In this document: positions 7,910 through 17,030 of the stretch, one piece after another
Position numbering within the stretch: position 1 is the first letter of the stretch
Layout of the letters: each line of letters opens with the position of its first letter
Assembly: GCF_035762905.1 (NCBI RefSeq)
Contig: NZ_DASUCC010000050.1
Coordinates: 1 to 30,635 of the forward strand
Length of the DNA stretch: 30,635 nucleotides
From: DASYTH01 sp035762905
GTDB taxonomy: Bacteria; Actinomycetota; Actinomycetes; Mycobacteriales; Pseudonocardiaceae
Reading direction: 5' to 3'
Notes under the pieces: model-generated
Seen by the model: only the letters and a program-made list of their open reading frames with translations
Told to the model about the DNA's origin: nothing
The model's database searches: none
Translations under genes and position numbers: made by a program

Positions 7910-10600
7910 GTGGTGGAGATGTTCATCTCGGGTCTGATCGGATGGTTGATCCAGGAGGTGGGCGGGTCCGCCGTACGCAAGATGGGCGATCCGGTCCGCC
8001 GTGCGCTGGAACAGGCAGTTCGGGATGCTTTGGCCCCGGCCGCCGCCCAGGTGTACTCGGATACTGAGCGGCGCGAGCACGCGATCGCCTCGCTGTTGGA
8101 ATGTCCGGTGTATCCGGTTCCCTGTGCCGACGGGGTACCGCTGGCACAGCTGACCACGGCCGTGCGGGTGTGGGTGGCTAGCATCGAATATCCGGTCGGT
8201 GCGGACGGTCTTCCGGAGCAGGTGGCTGACCATCATCCGTTGGTCGAACCGTTGTGCACGGAGATCCTGAACGCGATCCGGAAGGAAGCGATCTTCGGTC
8301 TTCGCATCTTGCAGCCGCTCTGGAACGAGTACGTTCAGGCCGTTGGTCAGGAGCAAATCGAGCGGCAAATCCGCGATCTTCAGGTTGACCTGCGGGATGT
8401 GGGGCGCTCGGTGACCGACGCGCGGAGTCAGCCGACCCGCATCGAGTACTGGCATGTTCCGGTGGCCCGCGCTCCCGGTTTTATCGGGCGAGCCAAGGAA
8501 TTGGCACGCCTTACCGACAACGGTGACCTGCACCTGATCCACGGAATCGGCGGCGTCGGGAAGACGGCGCTAGCCGTCGAGCATGCCAGCCGGCTCCCGG
8601 ACCGGTATCCGGACGGTAGGTTGTTCATCGATTTCCAGAGCTACTCGGTGGAATCGGGGCGTCGACCGATGACGGCGGATCAGGCGCTGGCCGAAGTCCT
8701 GCCGCTCTGCGGGCTGGACGACCGGCAGGTCGCCGGGATGAGTCCGCAGCAACGAGAAACGACCTGGAAACAGACGATCGCCGGCCGACGCCTCGTATTC
8801 GTTTGGGACAATGTGGCCGATGTCGAGCAGATCCGCCCGTTGCTGAGCGGGCAACCCGGTTGCCTGACCCTCATCACCAGCCGTGCCGAGCTTGACCTTC
8901 CCGGTGTCCACCGGATGCCGCTTGGCCCGCTCGTCGAGGACGATGCCATTAGCCTCTTCGAGACCATCGCCGGTACAGACAACTGCACCGAGGACGCGGA
9001 TCTGGTATCGGAGGCCGCAAGGTTGTGCGCCCGAATGCCGCTGCAGATCGGCGTGCACGCGGCCAGCGTGCGGCGTCGACGAACGCTGGCCGAACTGGTC
9101 AGCGAGCTGCGCTCGCTGCCATCGGGAGAACGGTTGGCCACGCTGTTCGCCAGTCTGGACCTGTCCTATCAGAACCTGGGCCCCGATGAGCAGCGTGCGC
9201 TGCGGGTGCTGGGTAGCCATCCCGGCCCGCATCTGACGGCCGGCACCGCTGCAGCCATGTTGAGTTGCTCGGTCACCGAGGCGGTGCGGCTGTTGGACGA
9301 ACTGGTGGCCACGAACTTCGCGGATCGCTATCGCGGTAGCTTCGACCGGTATTCCGGCGGCGTCGAGATCCCGGCCGAGCGTGACTTCTATGCCTACGTC
9401 ACACATGACCTGCTGCGCGACTACGCCCATGCCAAGGCAACCAGCGCGGCGGCCGAAATGTGGCCGACCGCGGGCCGTCTCCTGGACTACTACCGGGACT
9501 GGACGAGACGGCACGATAATCGGCTCCCCGCCTGGGTCCAGGCGGAGCGAACCTGCCTGCTCGCCACGCTGCGGCTTCCCCTGCCGTCCAAGACCGTTCA
9601 GCGTATGGCCTTGGACTTCGGCCAACTTCTGGCGGAGTTCGGCTGGTATCCCGATGCCGAGGCCGCGTACTGGGTGGCGTTGGGCCGGTCCTGGACGATG
9701 CATGACCGGGTTGGTGAAGCCGAAGCATGGACCGGTCTGTCCGAATGTGCTGCGGTGCGGGCGGATTACCGCCAATCGAGAATGTTGCAGCTCCTTGCTC
9801 TGGCAATCCATCGCGACCGCGGCGACCGGTCGGCGGTGGCGCAGGCCCTCCTCGGCCTAGCCCATGCCTGCAAGTCTTTGGGCGAATTGGACACGGCCAG
9901 CGGCTACCTGCAGGAGGCGCTGGCGATCCATCGCGAACACGGCGACACTCGAGCCGAAGCGAAGACGAAGTGCGCCCTACTCGAGCTGCAAGCCATCGCC
10001 GATGACTACCAGTTAACGCCACTGCGGCAGGAGTGGGCCAGGCTGGCCAAGCTCGGCCGCGACCTAGGCGACCGGCGGATCGAAGCCGATGCTCGGTTGA
10101 ACCTGGCGATATTGGCGATCGATGGCTCCGATGAACATGCAGTCGAAGGGCTCCAGCGAGCGCATCGGCTATACCTTGCCGACGGACATCGACATGGACA
10201 AGCCAATGCGCTCTACCACCTTGGCCTAATCGCCTTACATCACGACGACGCCGACGGGACACTGAATCGGCTGACCGAAGCGATGTCCATCTACCGCGAG
10301 ATCGGTGACACCATCGGCGAACTCAAGACAATTATCCTCCTTGGTGACGTCGCGCTGAACGGGCCGGAGATCGGACCAGCAGAGGCGCTATTCCGCACGG
10401 CGCACAAGATCGCGCGAAGCACCGATAGCCGGCTGTGGCAGGCGATCGTCCTGCACCGACTCGCAGCCGTGGCCGTACGGACCGGTGATCGTTGCGCTGC
10501 CTGCACTCAGCTGCGGGCGGCGCTGGACCTTGTCCCACCGAAGACGAGGCCCGAGACCCAAATCCGAAGGGCATTGGCCGAGCTCGGTTGTGCCGGGTGA
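7910..10600 (+). CDS. NB-ARC/TPR STAND NTPase with unassigned N-terminal domain
   Basis: 896 aa from the GTG at 7910, chosen because GAGGGG lies 9 nt upstream; GTG 7913, ATG 7919 or TTG 7871 are alternatives. Residues 1-175 are a helical region of no family I recognise, ending in a coiled-coil-like stretch. The NB-ARC domain has Walker A GIGGVGKT at 212-219, a Walker B-like LVFVWDN with Trp where Leu/Asp is usual, a TSRAEL sensor and MPLQIG in the GLPLAL position. A winged-helix linker and TPR-like repeats (about 600-880; for example ALAIHREHGD) follow. There is no DNA-binding SARP head, so it is not an AfsR paralogue. Such STAND proteins are sensors that oligomerise on binding a trigger. Its position beside Wadjet suggests defence (inference). 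Third positions are less GC-biased than in the PKS region. Confidence 0.9.
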   Translation: MVEMFISGLIGWLIQEVGGSAVRKMGDPVRRALEQAVRDALAPAAAQVYSDTERREHAIASLLECPVYPVPCADGVPLAQLTTAVRVWVASIEYPVGADGLPEQVADHHPLVEPLCTEILNAIRKEAIFGLRILQPLWNEYVQAVGQEQIERQIRDLQVDLRDVGRSVTDARSQPTRIEYWHVPVARAPGFIGRAKELARLTDNGDLHLIHGIGGVGKTALAVEHASRLPDRYPDGRLFIDFQSYSVESGRRPMTADQALAEVLPLCGLDDRQVAGMSPQQRETTWKQTIAGRRLVFVWDNVADVEQIRPLLSGQPGCLTLITSRAELDLPGVHRMPLGPLVEDDAISLFETIAGTDNCTEDADLVSEAARLCARMPLQIGVHAASVRRRRTLAELVSELRSLPSGERLATLFASLDLSYQNLGPDEQRALRVLGSHPGPHLTAGTAAAMLSCSVTEAVRLLDELVATNFADRYRGSFDRYSGGVEIPAERDFYAYVTHDLLRDYAHAKATSAAAEMWPTAGRLLDYYRDWTRRHDNRLPAWVQAERTCLLATLRLPLPSKTVQRMALDFGQLLAEFGWYPDAEAAYWVALGRSWTMHDRVGEAEAWTGLSECAAVRADYRQSRMLQLLALAIHRDRGDRSAVAQALLGLAHACKSLGELDTASGYLQEALAIHREHGDTRAEAKTKCALLELQAIADDYQLTPLRQEWARLAKLGRDLGDRRIEADARLNLAILAIDGSDEHAVEGLQRAHRLYLADGHRHGQANALYHLGLIALHHDDADGTLNRLTEAMSIYREIGDTIGELKTIILLGDVALNGPEIGPAEALFRTAHKIARSTDSRLWQAIVLHRLAAVAVRTGDRCAACTQLRAALDLVPPKTRPETQIRRALAELGCAG

Positions 10601-10934
10601 TCACGCTTCAGTGGTTTCGGATCAGGCGCTCGGGCTGGTGGATCGGCGTCGAATTCCATGGGGATCGGTTGGGCTTCGGCGATGGACTCCCTCGGCAGGG
10701 ATATCGCGCCAGCTGCGCTGGTGGCGTTCGTGCGACCGTAGCTGACAACCGGCTCACTCCCCCGCATCTGCCCGCGCGCCAACGCTGGCCATATCGATTC
10801 GTGCGGTGCTGCGACCGCTAGCTCGGGCCGATCGCTCGGCTCGGAGTCGGGCGCGGCTTCCCGCTGGCGCGTTGCGCCCGTGGTGGAGTCCATCGCAGCT
10901 AATATCAGCGCGATGCTTCTGGCGGAGGGAAACG
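10601..10934. other. Intergenic stretch, no gene supported
   Basis: 334 bp between the NB-ARC gene and the broken XRE regulator. Open frames exist on both strands but none has recognisable protein character or a convincing ribosome site. GGCGGAGGGA at 10921-10930 is the likely ribosome site of the XRE remnant. Confidence 0.5.
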
Positions 10935-11120
10935 GTGTCTGAAGAGGACTGGGCTGCTGTTGCGGCTGCGATCGGGCGGCGGGGTGCGGGAGTTGGGCTG
11001 GCGGCAGCATCAGTTGGCGCAGCGCTCGCACGTGTCGCAGGCGGTGGTGCGGGAGTTGCAGCATCACACTGTGGAGCGCCAAATTTCCCAGGTACTGACG
11101 TCAGTTCGTCGACCAGGTAA
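10935..11120 (+). pseudogene. XRE-family helix-turn-helix regulator, frameshifted and truncated
   Basis: From GTG 10935, preceded by GGAGGG, the frame reads VSEEDWAAVAAAIGRR. It then leaves the family pattern at a G-run near 10977. In the next frame it continues VRELGWRQHQLAQRSHVSQ and AVVRELQHHTVERQ, the HTH of a common actinobacterial XRE family. One extra G explains the shift. Homology stops after about 47 residues, where the family normally continues with an arginine-rich segment and a second helical part, so the gene is also truncated. Its former targets are unknown. Confidence 0.65.
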
Positions 11121-11221
11121 CTCTGCAGACCACACGCGACAGACCATTTCGACAACTCCACCGCGCGGTCAGGATCACTCGAGCGGGTAGCCGGGGGCGT
11201 GGCTTGTCCGGTGACCAGCCG

Positions 11222-11455
11222 CTACTCCGTGGCCGCAGTGGCAATGAGTTCAGCCGACAACAGTGTTGACGCTCCCAGGACCTCGAGTCCGAGGAGAACC
11301 CCTTGCGAGTCGAAGTCGAGGATTATCTCCCCACGATCTGGGGCTGACTCGGCAATGACCTGTCGCACGGCCGAACCGCGGGGCCGCTCCGAAGCGAGAT
11401 ACAGATATAGCGCGTCCTCGGCAGCCGCATAGGTCACATCGAGCAGTTCACTCAT
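11222..11455 (-). CDS. DUF2283-family small protein
   Basis: 77 aa from ATG 11455, which follows GGAGGA at 7 nt; a GTG codon immediately before is the alternative start. It shows the DUF2283 layout: VTYAAAEDALYLYLA, then GEIILDFDSQGVLLGLEVLGAS. These short beta-rich proteins have no firmly assigned function and often occur near toxin-antitoxin or mobile genes. It lies 225 bp downstream of jetD on the same strand and could be a late member of that transcript. Confidence 0.8.
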   Translation of the reverse strand: MSELLDVTYAAAEDALYLYLASERPRGSAVRQVIAESAPDRGEIILDFDSQGVLLGLEVLGASTLLSAELIATAATE

Positions 11456-11680
11456 CACATCATCCTCCTCCCAAACCCCGCCACGGACCAGTGATCCAGC
11501 GACGCTCAAACCGGTTCGGGTGACGAAGCCGGCGACCGGGTCGAGTCATCACGCGCCCGCCGCAATCATCGCCAGCAACGCCATGGTGGGCGACCTGTTG
11601 GCACGACCACGAGCCGTGGTGTTCGATCGCCCTTGGACCAGGTTGTCGATCTGCCGAGAGCCGAGGCCACTACCCGGCTA

Positions 11681-12889
11681 CTACTGCACTTCGGCGGAAC
11701 CCTGTTCGTCCATGGCGCGGTTGAGTTGGTCGAGGACGAATGGCGACGGAAGGCGTTCCTGCTCTAAGCGTAGGTATGTGCCGTGCTCCGTGGGCAGTGC
11801 GGCCAGGGCGGCAGTTTCGGGATCGGTGAGGGTGGGATCCGGCGTGTCGGCTCGTGTCTCGTCTTCGACGGCAAGAGCCTTGTGCTCTTCGAGCGTGACC
11901 TGGTCCATGAGGACGGAGACGAGGCGTGGCAGCCGGACACGGGCACGTGACAGCAAGGTGAATCCGGCACGGTCAAGATCTCCCCAGTACAGATGGCGGG
12001 CGCCGTTCAGCCAACCGATCTCGCCCAGGACGTTGAGGTGGTTGCCAAGCGAGTGAACGACTACGGTTCTGGGCCGGTCGGGAACCAGGTAGGCGGACTC
12101 CTTGTTTTCGACGATCAAGACTATCTCCGGATGTATGGGCAGGGCGTCAATCTCCGGCAAGGGGGCACTCAGGTGCCGCAGGCCGCTCACCAATGCGCGA
12201 TCGGCGGGGTCGGCCAGGATCACGTCGACATGCACAGGCAGCGCCTTCAGCCCTAACGGGTCCAAGTTGTCCTGTCCCAGTTCGTCGTCCGGCTGGTCGG
12301 TGTCGCCGTCTCGTTGATCGGCGATGTTGAGGCAAGCTAGGACGAGCCGGCGGTGGTGGGCAAGCCATTTGGTGTGCATGCCTGGCACTGGCACCTGTCG
12401 GACCGTCACTCCGGAACGCGGGTTTTCGGTGAACCACGTCGTGGCATCGAGCAGGATCTCGAAGTCGGCATCGTCCAGGTCGACGATCTGCTGCAGATAT
12501 GGGCGCAACCGCTCCTCGACCACCCCGCCGGGGAGCACCCGGAGCCTCGCCCATCTGGCGTTTGCCCGCAGCCAATGATTGGAGAGGCCCTGGTCGAGGT
12601 AGATGAGGTCGTCGACCGTCGGAAGGTCAAGGTGGGTGAAAACCTCCTGGGTGCCCACGATGGTGCGCCGGCTGCCGCCGCGTAGTCGGGCCGTGGGGTG
12701 CGCTTCCGACCAAGTTCGCCAGCCCCGCATCCACTGGCTGACCGTGTCGGAATCACGGGCGATCACCTGCGCTGACGGCGCCGCAAGGGGAAATGTAAAC
12801 GCAACATCGGCGCCGAGTAGGAGCCAGTCGCGCCAGTTTTTGCGGTAGCGCGCACGTATCTTGTCCAGCACATGTTCGGGTTGGTGCAT
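11681..12889 (-). CDS. jetD: Wadjet nuclease subunit JetD (DUF3322/DUF2220, Toprim-like)
   Basis: 402 aa from ATG 12889, which overlaps the jetC stop as TGATG; a TTG one codon upstream would give a 4-nt overlap. GGAGGAGG lies just ahead inside jetC. The N-terminal half is the DUF3322 arm. The C-terminal half carries a Toprim-like metal centre, with Glu261 in VENKES and Asp304/Asp306 in YWGDLD. JetD is the topoisomerase VI-like endonuclease that cuts small circular DNA after the JetABC motor has tested its size. The key acidic residues are present, so it should be active. It is the last gene of jetABCD. Confidence 0.93.
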   Translation of the reverse strand: MHQPEHVLDKIRARYRKNWRDWLLLGADVAFTFPLAAPSAQVIARDSDTVSQWMRGWRTWSEAHPTARLRGGSRRTIVGTQEVFTHLDLPTVDDLIYLDQGLSNHWLRANARWARLRVLPGGVVEERLRPYLQQIVDLDDADFEILLDATTWFTENPRSGVTVRQVPVPGMHTKWLAHHRRLVLACLNIADQRDGDTDQPDDELGQDNLDPLGLKALPVHVDVILADPADRALVSGLRHLSAPLPEIDALPIHPEIVLIVENKESAYLVPDRPRTVVVHSLGNHLNVLGEIGWLNGARHLYWGDLDRAGFTLLSRARVRLPRLVSVLMDQVTLEEHKALAVEDETRADTPDPTLTDPETAALAALPTEHGTYLRLEQERLPSPFVLDQLNRAMDEQGSAEVQ

Positions 12890-15800
12890 CAATCGTGCTC
12901 CTCCTCCAGGCGCAGCGCCTCCTTCATCGTCATCGGGTAAATTCGCACCCGGGCGGGGTGGTCAACATCGACGTTAATGTAGGCGACGGACGCCACGTAA
13001 TCCTCGAATGCGGTTGCCTTCTCGCGGGGCGCGCCCACGATCAGTTGGAAGCCCAGGGCCTGCAAGGCGGACAGGGATCTGCCGGTGTAGTCGCTGTCGG
13101 CCTTGACGAACCCTTCGTCGAGGATGACGGACGCGTAGCTGGGCGGACCTTCGTGGCCTTCGCCGAGGCGGAACCGCAGGGCGGCGCCAAGGATGAAGGC
13201 GATTAGCTCCTGGCCTTCGCCGCCACTCATCCCAGAGACACCGTCGTGGACAACTTTGACCCCATCGGGACGGGACTCGATGGCCTGGAACTCGACATGC
13301 TCGCGGGCGTCGAACACGCGCCGTCGCCATGCGTCCCCAGCTCGCGACTGGTCGTCGAGTTTGGCCAAGTGGTTGCGCAGCCGGGTGAAAGACTTCTCGA
13401 CCTGGCCAGCGTCTCGTTCGGTGTCCATACCGACGGTGTTGCTGGTATACCGGGTGATGATCTGACGGAAGTCCTTCAGGTCGCCGCTTGGTCGCTCGAC
13501 CGGTTCGATGCTCAACGTGGCATCCGTCCGGAACCGCACATGGCGCAGCACGTCGTTGATCGGAGCCAGTCCACGCTTGATGGTCCGCGCGTCATCCTCG
13601 ATCTGTACGAGCACCCCGCGCAGCTGCCGGTTCATGTCCTCGTCAACCTTGGCCAGCCACGCATCCTTCGCGCGGGGCAGATCGTCGGTCACCAGTTGCT
13701 GGTAGATCGCCAACAACGCCGGCAGGGAGTCGATCGTGCCGTCCGTCTCGCGTGCGGTTCGTTCGTCCAGGTTCCGGTAGGCGGCGATGTGGCCCACCAC
13801 GGCAGCCTCAAGTTTCTCCCGGTCCTGCTGGTGCCGTTCGATCTGATCGCGAAGGTTGACGATCGCGGCCGTCATGCTCGCCGCGACCCCGGCTGTGCCG
13901 GCAGGCGCGGTGAACGGGGTGACCGCGAGCGCGGCACGCTCCTCGGTGGTCAGCGGCGGTGCCGCATCGACGCTGTCCTTCGCGTCATCCACGACCGAGA
14001 CGAGATCGCCCCACTCCCCGTCGAGTCTCGCCTGCTCCTTCTCAAGTCGATGCACCTCGCTGCTCGCGGCCACCGCGTTGCCACGTTGCGTCTGCAACAG
14101 CTCCATCAAGTGCGCGATCTGGGGAGAGTTGGCCTGCACGAGCTGGGCTTCGAGCTCGCCGATCCGCTCCTGGGTTGCTGACCTGTCGATCCGCTCCCAG
14201 GTCAGATCAGTGCGAAGCGCTCGCAGCTCCTCCCGGCGGATGCGAGCCGACTCATGGCGCAGGTTGGATTCCTTCGCCACCGCGTCAGCCACCTGGAGTT
14301 CGCGTTGGATCGACTCGAGCTCCTCGTCCAGCTCCTGCAGCAGCCGGCGGGTATCCCATCCGAGCCAGGGATAACGCGGGCGACGGTCGTCCTTTGTGAA
14401 CCGATGCCGCGAGCCAGTGCGCATGCCGGCCGGAGTGATCGCACCCAGAGCCCGCGCGGGACGCTTGTCGTCCAGTTCGGCTTCGGTCTCCACACAGAAA
14501 TAGTTCGCGGTCTCGTTCAGCTCGCCTGCCAGCCACCCTTGGAACGGGTGGTCGGCAATGTCGAGCAGAGCCGGGACTCCACCGTCCATCGGAGCTGGTC
14601 TCGGTCTGTCGGAGACAGCGGGCGCGATGGTGATCGAGCCTTCCATGTCGTGGTCGTGCACGTATCGGCGCACCCGGGCGAAGTCACGACTATCGACCAG
14701 GAGAGTGCTCGACAGTCCCAGCAGCAGGCCAACGACCGCCTTCTCCCACCGACGGTGCTCGGGCTTCACCTGAAGCAGCTCACCGGCGTACCGAAGCCAG
14801 CCGGTCTCGATGCCAAGAGCAGAGGCGATCCGATTGCGACGTGCATCGGCGTCCCCTGGGATGAGAGTGCACCGTGCTTTTAGCCCAGCAATTTCGTGTT
14901 CCTTCGCTCTAGCATCAGTACGGAGCTGCCAGAGTCGCCCAGATGCCCGAGTCGCCGCCTCGGACGCCGCCTGCAGCGCTTCCGCTTCCTTCGAGGCAAG
15001 ATCATCAAGGTTAACGAACGTGAGTGTGACGTCGCCCGGTGATGTGGGCAGGGGCAACCCGAACACAGCGAGTCGGCTTTCGAACTGACGCCGCTCTCGC
15101 TCGACCGACTCCAGCGCTTCTTTCGCATGCTCGAGCTGAAGCTTGACGATCTCAGACCGGTCACCTCCGGCCGCGGTGAGCTGTGCGATCGTGTCCTTCT
15201 CGCGCCGGTCGGCGGCGTCAGCCGTCTTCACCGCGGCTGCGTGCTCTTCGTCGACCTCCGCCTTGTGGAGGCGGTTGTCCTCGATTGCCTTCTCGGCCCA
15301 CTCGGCCACCTTCCCCGCATGCCATACGTGAATCCGCGCCCGGCCGTCGCCGGTCAGCAGCCTGCTCTTGGCCATGTAGTCCGCGCCGGCGGCGTGGTAC
15401 TTCTCGGCGATAACAGGAAGGGGCGCGAGCGTCTGAGTGCGGCGGCGTGCCGCTTCGAATTCCTCATACAGCCGTGACGCCTCCCGGTATGCCTCGAGGG
15501 CAACGTCCCACCTGGTCAACGCAAGTGGCTCGGTGAGCACGAAGTCCTTGAACAGGGCGTTGATGGAGAAGATGCCCTTGGACGCCTGGGCTCGCCGCAG
15601 CAGTTGCATGGCCAAGCGCTGTGACTCGTCGGTGGAGCCCATGCCCATGACGGTGCGCATCTTCGCGTGCACACGCGCCTGTGAGGGGTCAACCACGTCG
15701 CCTCGGGCCAGGTCGATGAGACGTTCCAGGGATGTCTTCGACAGCGGGGAGGCCCCCTGGCGAACGGCAGTGATTCCATTGAGGTGCGCCAGGTCGAAGC

Positions 15801-16329
15801 GGTCGTGGACGAATCCGTAGACGGTGGTCGCGTTGACCGCCTCCGGTCCGTCGGCGTCCTGACTGACCCACGCCAGCCGAAACGACGTGACGCGGCGCCC
15901 AGCACCGGTCTCCCATGTGATCGCGGCACCGCAGGGGAAGCCTGGCCCACCGGGCGGCCGCAGGTAGTTCGTCGTCGCGGAGCGCCTGTTCTCGTCCTGT
16001 CTCTGGTCGGTGTGACCGCGAGCGTAGGAATAGACGGTCCGCTCACGCTTCTTACCGCGGTCGTCGCGGGCAGCCTGGTTGAACTCCTGCGGATTGGGCA
16101 GGATCACCGAGGCCATCGCGTCCAGCAGGGTGGACTTGCCCCGTCCGGACGGGCCGACGATCGCGGTGCCCGACCGCGCCACGGTCATGGTCTGCAGACC
16201 TGAGTACGCACCCCAGTTCAGGATCTGCACCTCGCTGATGCGGAACTGTGCGGACTCTTGCCCGTCGGCGACGACCAGAGGCAGAATCTCCTGCTCATCC
16301 GGGCCGGCGGCCGCTGGAGGCGTGGTCAT
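12889..16329 (-). CDS. jetC: Wadjet SMC-like ATPase JetC (MukB-like)
   Basis: 1146 aa. Walker A GPSGRGKST is at 59-67 in the N-terminal lobe. Two long coiled-coil arms (about 290-500 and 640-920) flank a hinge-like region around 500-640. The C-terminal lobe carries the ABC signature SGGEGQ at 1035-1040 and Walker B VILDE at 1068-1072. This is a complete SMC/SbcC-type head-coil-hinge protein of the length expected for JetC. With JetA and JetB it extrudes DNA loops and recognises small plasmids for cleavage by JetD. The ATG at 16329 overlaps the jetB stop by 4 nt (ATGA). Confidence 0.95.
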   Translation of the reverse strand: MTTPPAAAGPDEQEILPLVVADGQESAQFRISEVQILNWGAYSGLQTMTVARSGTAIVGPSGRGKSTLLDAMASVILPNPQEFNQAARDDRGKKRERTVYSYARGHTDQRQDENRRSATTNYLRPPGGPGFPCGAAITWETGAGRRVTSFRLAWVSQDADGPEAVNATTVYGFVHDRFDLAHLNGITAVRQGASPLSKTSLERLIDLARGDVVDPSQARVHAKMRTVMGMGSTDESQRLAMQLLRRAQASKGIFSINALFKDFVLTEPLALTRWDVALEAYREASRLYEEFEAARRRTQTLAPLPVIAEKYHAAGADYMAKSRLLTGDGRARIHVWHAGKVAEWAEKAIEDNRLHKAEVDEEHAAAVKTADAADRREKDTIAQLTAAGGDRSEIVKLQLEHAKEALESVERERRQFESRLAVFGLPLPTSPGDVTLTFVNLDDLASKEAEALQAASEAATRASGRLWQLRTDARAKEHEIAGLKARCTLIPGDADARRNRIASALGIETGWLRYAGELLQVKPEHRRWEKAVVGLLLGLSSTLLVDSRDFARVRRYVHDHDMEGSITIAPAVSDRPRPAPMDGGVPALLDIADHPFQGWLAGELNETANYFCVETEAELDDKRPARALGAITPAGMRTGSRHRFTKDDRRPRYPWLGWDTRRLLQELDEELESIQRELQVADAVAKESNLRHESARIRREELRALRTDLTWERIDRSATQERIGELEAQLVQANSPQIAHLMELLQTQRGNAVAASSEVHRLEKEQARLDGEWGDLVSVVDDAKDSVDAAPPLTTEERAALAVTPFTAPAGTAGVAASMTAAIVNLRDQIERHQQDREKLEAAVVGHIAAYRNLDERTARETDGTIDSLPALLAIYQQLVTDDLPRAKDAWLAKVDEDMNRQLRGVLVQIEDDARTIKRGLAPINDVLRHVRFRTDATLSIEPVERPSGDLKDFRQIITRYTSNTVGMDTERDAGQVEKSFTRLRNHLAKLDDQSRAGDAWRRRVFDAREHVEFQAIESRPDGVKVVHDGVSGMSGGEGQELIAFILGAALRFRLGEGHEGPPSYASVILDEGFVKADSDYTGRSLSALQALGFQLIVGAPREKATAFEDYVASVAYINVDVDHPARVRIYPMTMKEALRLEEEHD

Positions 16330-17030
16330 GCGAGATCCTCGCCGATCTCCTCCAGCTTGGGCTCCTCAGGCAGGGCGGCTTCCGCAGCCGCCTGGCTGAA
16401 GTACCGTTCCATGCGCATTACCTCATCGGCGCCAATCAGAGGAACGACGGCAGGTGAAACGGTGAACAGGTAGTCCGCGTCCGGGTCCGGCGTCAGCAGC
16501 TTCAGCTCGGCCACAGCGCGGATAGCCGTCTCCACACGACGCTCGAACTTGGCCTCGTCGCCATCGCCGTCCTCACGGAACGGGCGTAGGAATTCAGCCA
16601 CCTGGGCTCGGGTGATCATGACCGGATCATCGGTCGCATCGGTGTACGTGTGTTCCTTACGCAGGTGTATCAGCAGCAGGGACGCGTCACGGTGTAGCGG
16701 CTTGTCGCGGCGCAGCAGCCTCGGCGCGTCATCTGCCGGGTCTTGGCGCTTGAACGCGACCTCGTAATCCTTGTCGACGATGAGGAGCAGGTACATGTCG
16801 GCGAGACGCTCACGGATCTCGGTCTCGTACGTCAGCAGCGCGTCCCACGCGGATCGGTTTCCAGACCGAGTGATGAATCGTTTGGTCAGCAAGGTCGTCA
16901 GCGCCCGCCGTGCCGCGGACGGCAGTTGGGAGCCTCCTGGGCTGTCCGGTTCGTCGTCTTCGAACCCGTACTCGTCCACGTCATCGCTGGACACCGAGTC
17001 GTCGTCGACAACGGTGATGCGCTCGCTCAC
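16326..17030 (-). CDS. jetB: Wadjet MukE-like subunit JetB (DUF4194)
   Basis: 234 aa. An acidic, low-complexity N-terminus (about 1-35) precedes a DUF4194 winged-helix core with LTTLLTKRFITRSGN, a YLLLIVDKDYEVAF strand and a C-terminal acidic tail. It corresponds to MukE/MksE, which bridges the kleisin JetA and the JetC motor. The GTG start at 17030 overlaps the jetA stop by 4 nt (GTGA) and follows AAGGAGG at the end of jetA. The stop overlaps the jetC start, so stoichiometry is probably set by translational coupling. Confidence 0.93.
   Translation of the reverse strand: MSERITVVDDDSVSSDDVDEYGFEDDEPDSPGGSQLPSAARRALTTLLTKRFITRSGNRSAWDALLTYETEIRERLADMYLLLIVDKDYEVAFKRQDPADDAPRLLRRDKPLHRDASLLLIHLRKEHTYTDATDDPVMITRAQVAEFLRPFREDGDGDEAKFERRVETAIRAVAELKLLTPDPDADYLFTVSPAVVPLIGADEVMRMERYFSQAAAEAALPEEPKLEEIGEDLA

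Noticed and set aside
6586..8184. 532-codon minus-strand open frame
   Set aside because: It crosses the hydrolase 3' end, the tRNA, integrase fossil, IS remnants and NB-ARC 5' end in the wrong frame. It is open only because of high GC.
10507..11082. Minus-strand 191-codon frame downstream of the NB-ARC gene
   Set aside because: Overlaps the NB-ARC 3' end and the XRE remnant antisense; no recognisable family.
13246..14181. 311-codon plus-strand frame inside jetC
   Set aside because: Antisense shadow of the JetC coding region, which has SMC motifs in the minus frame.
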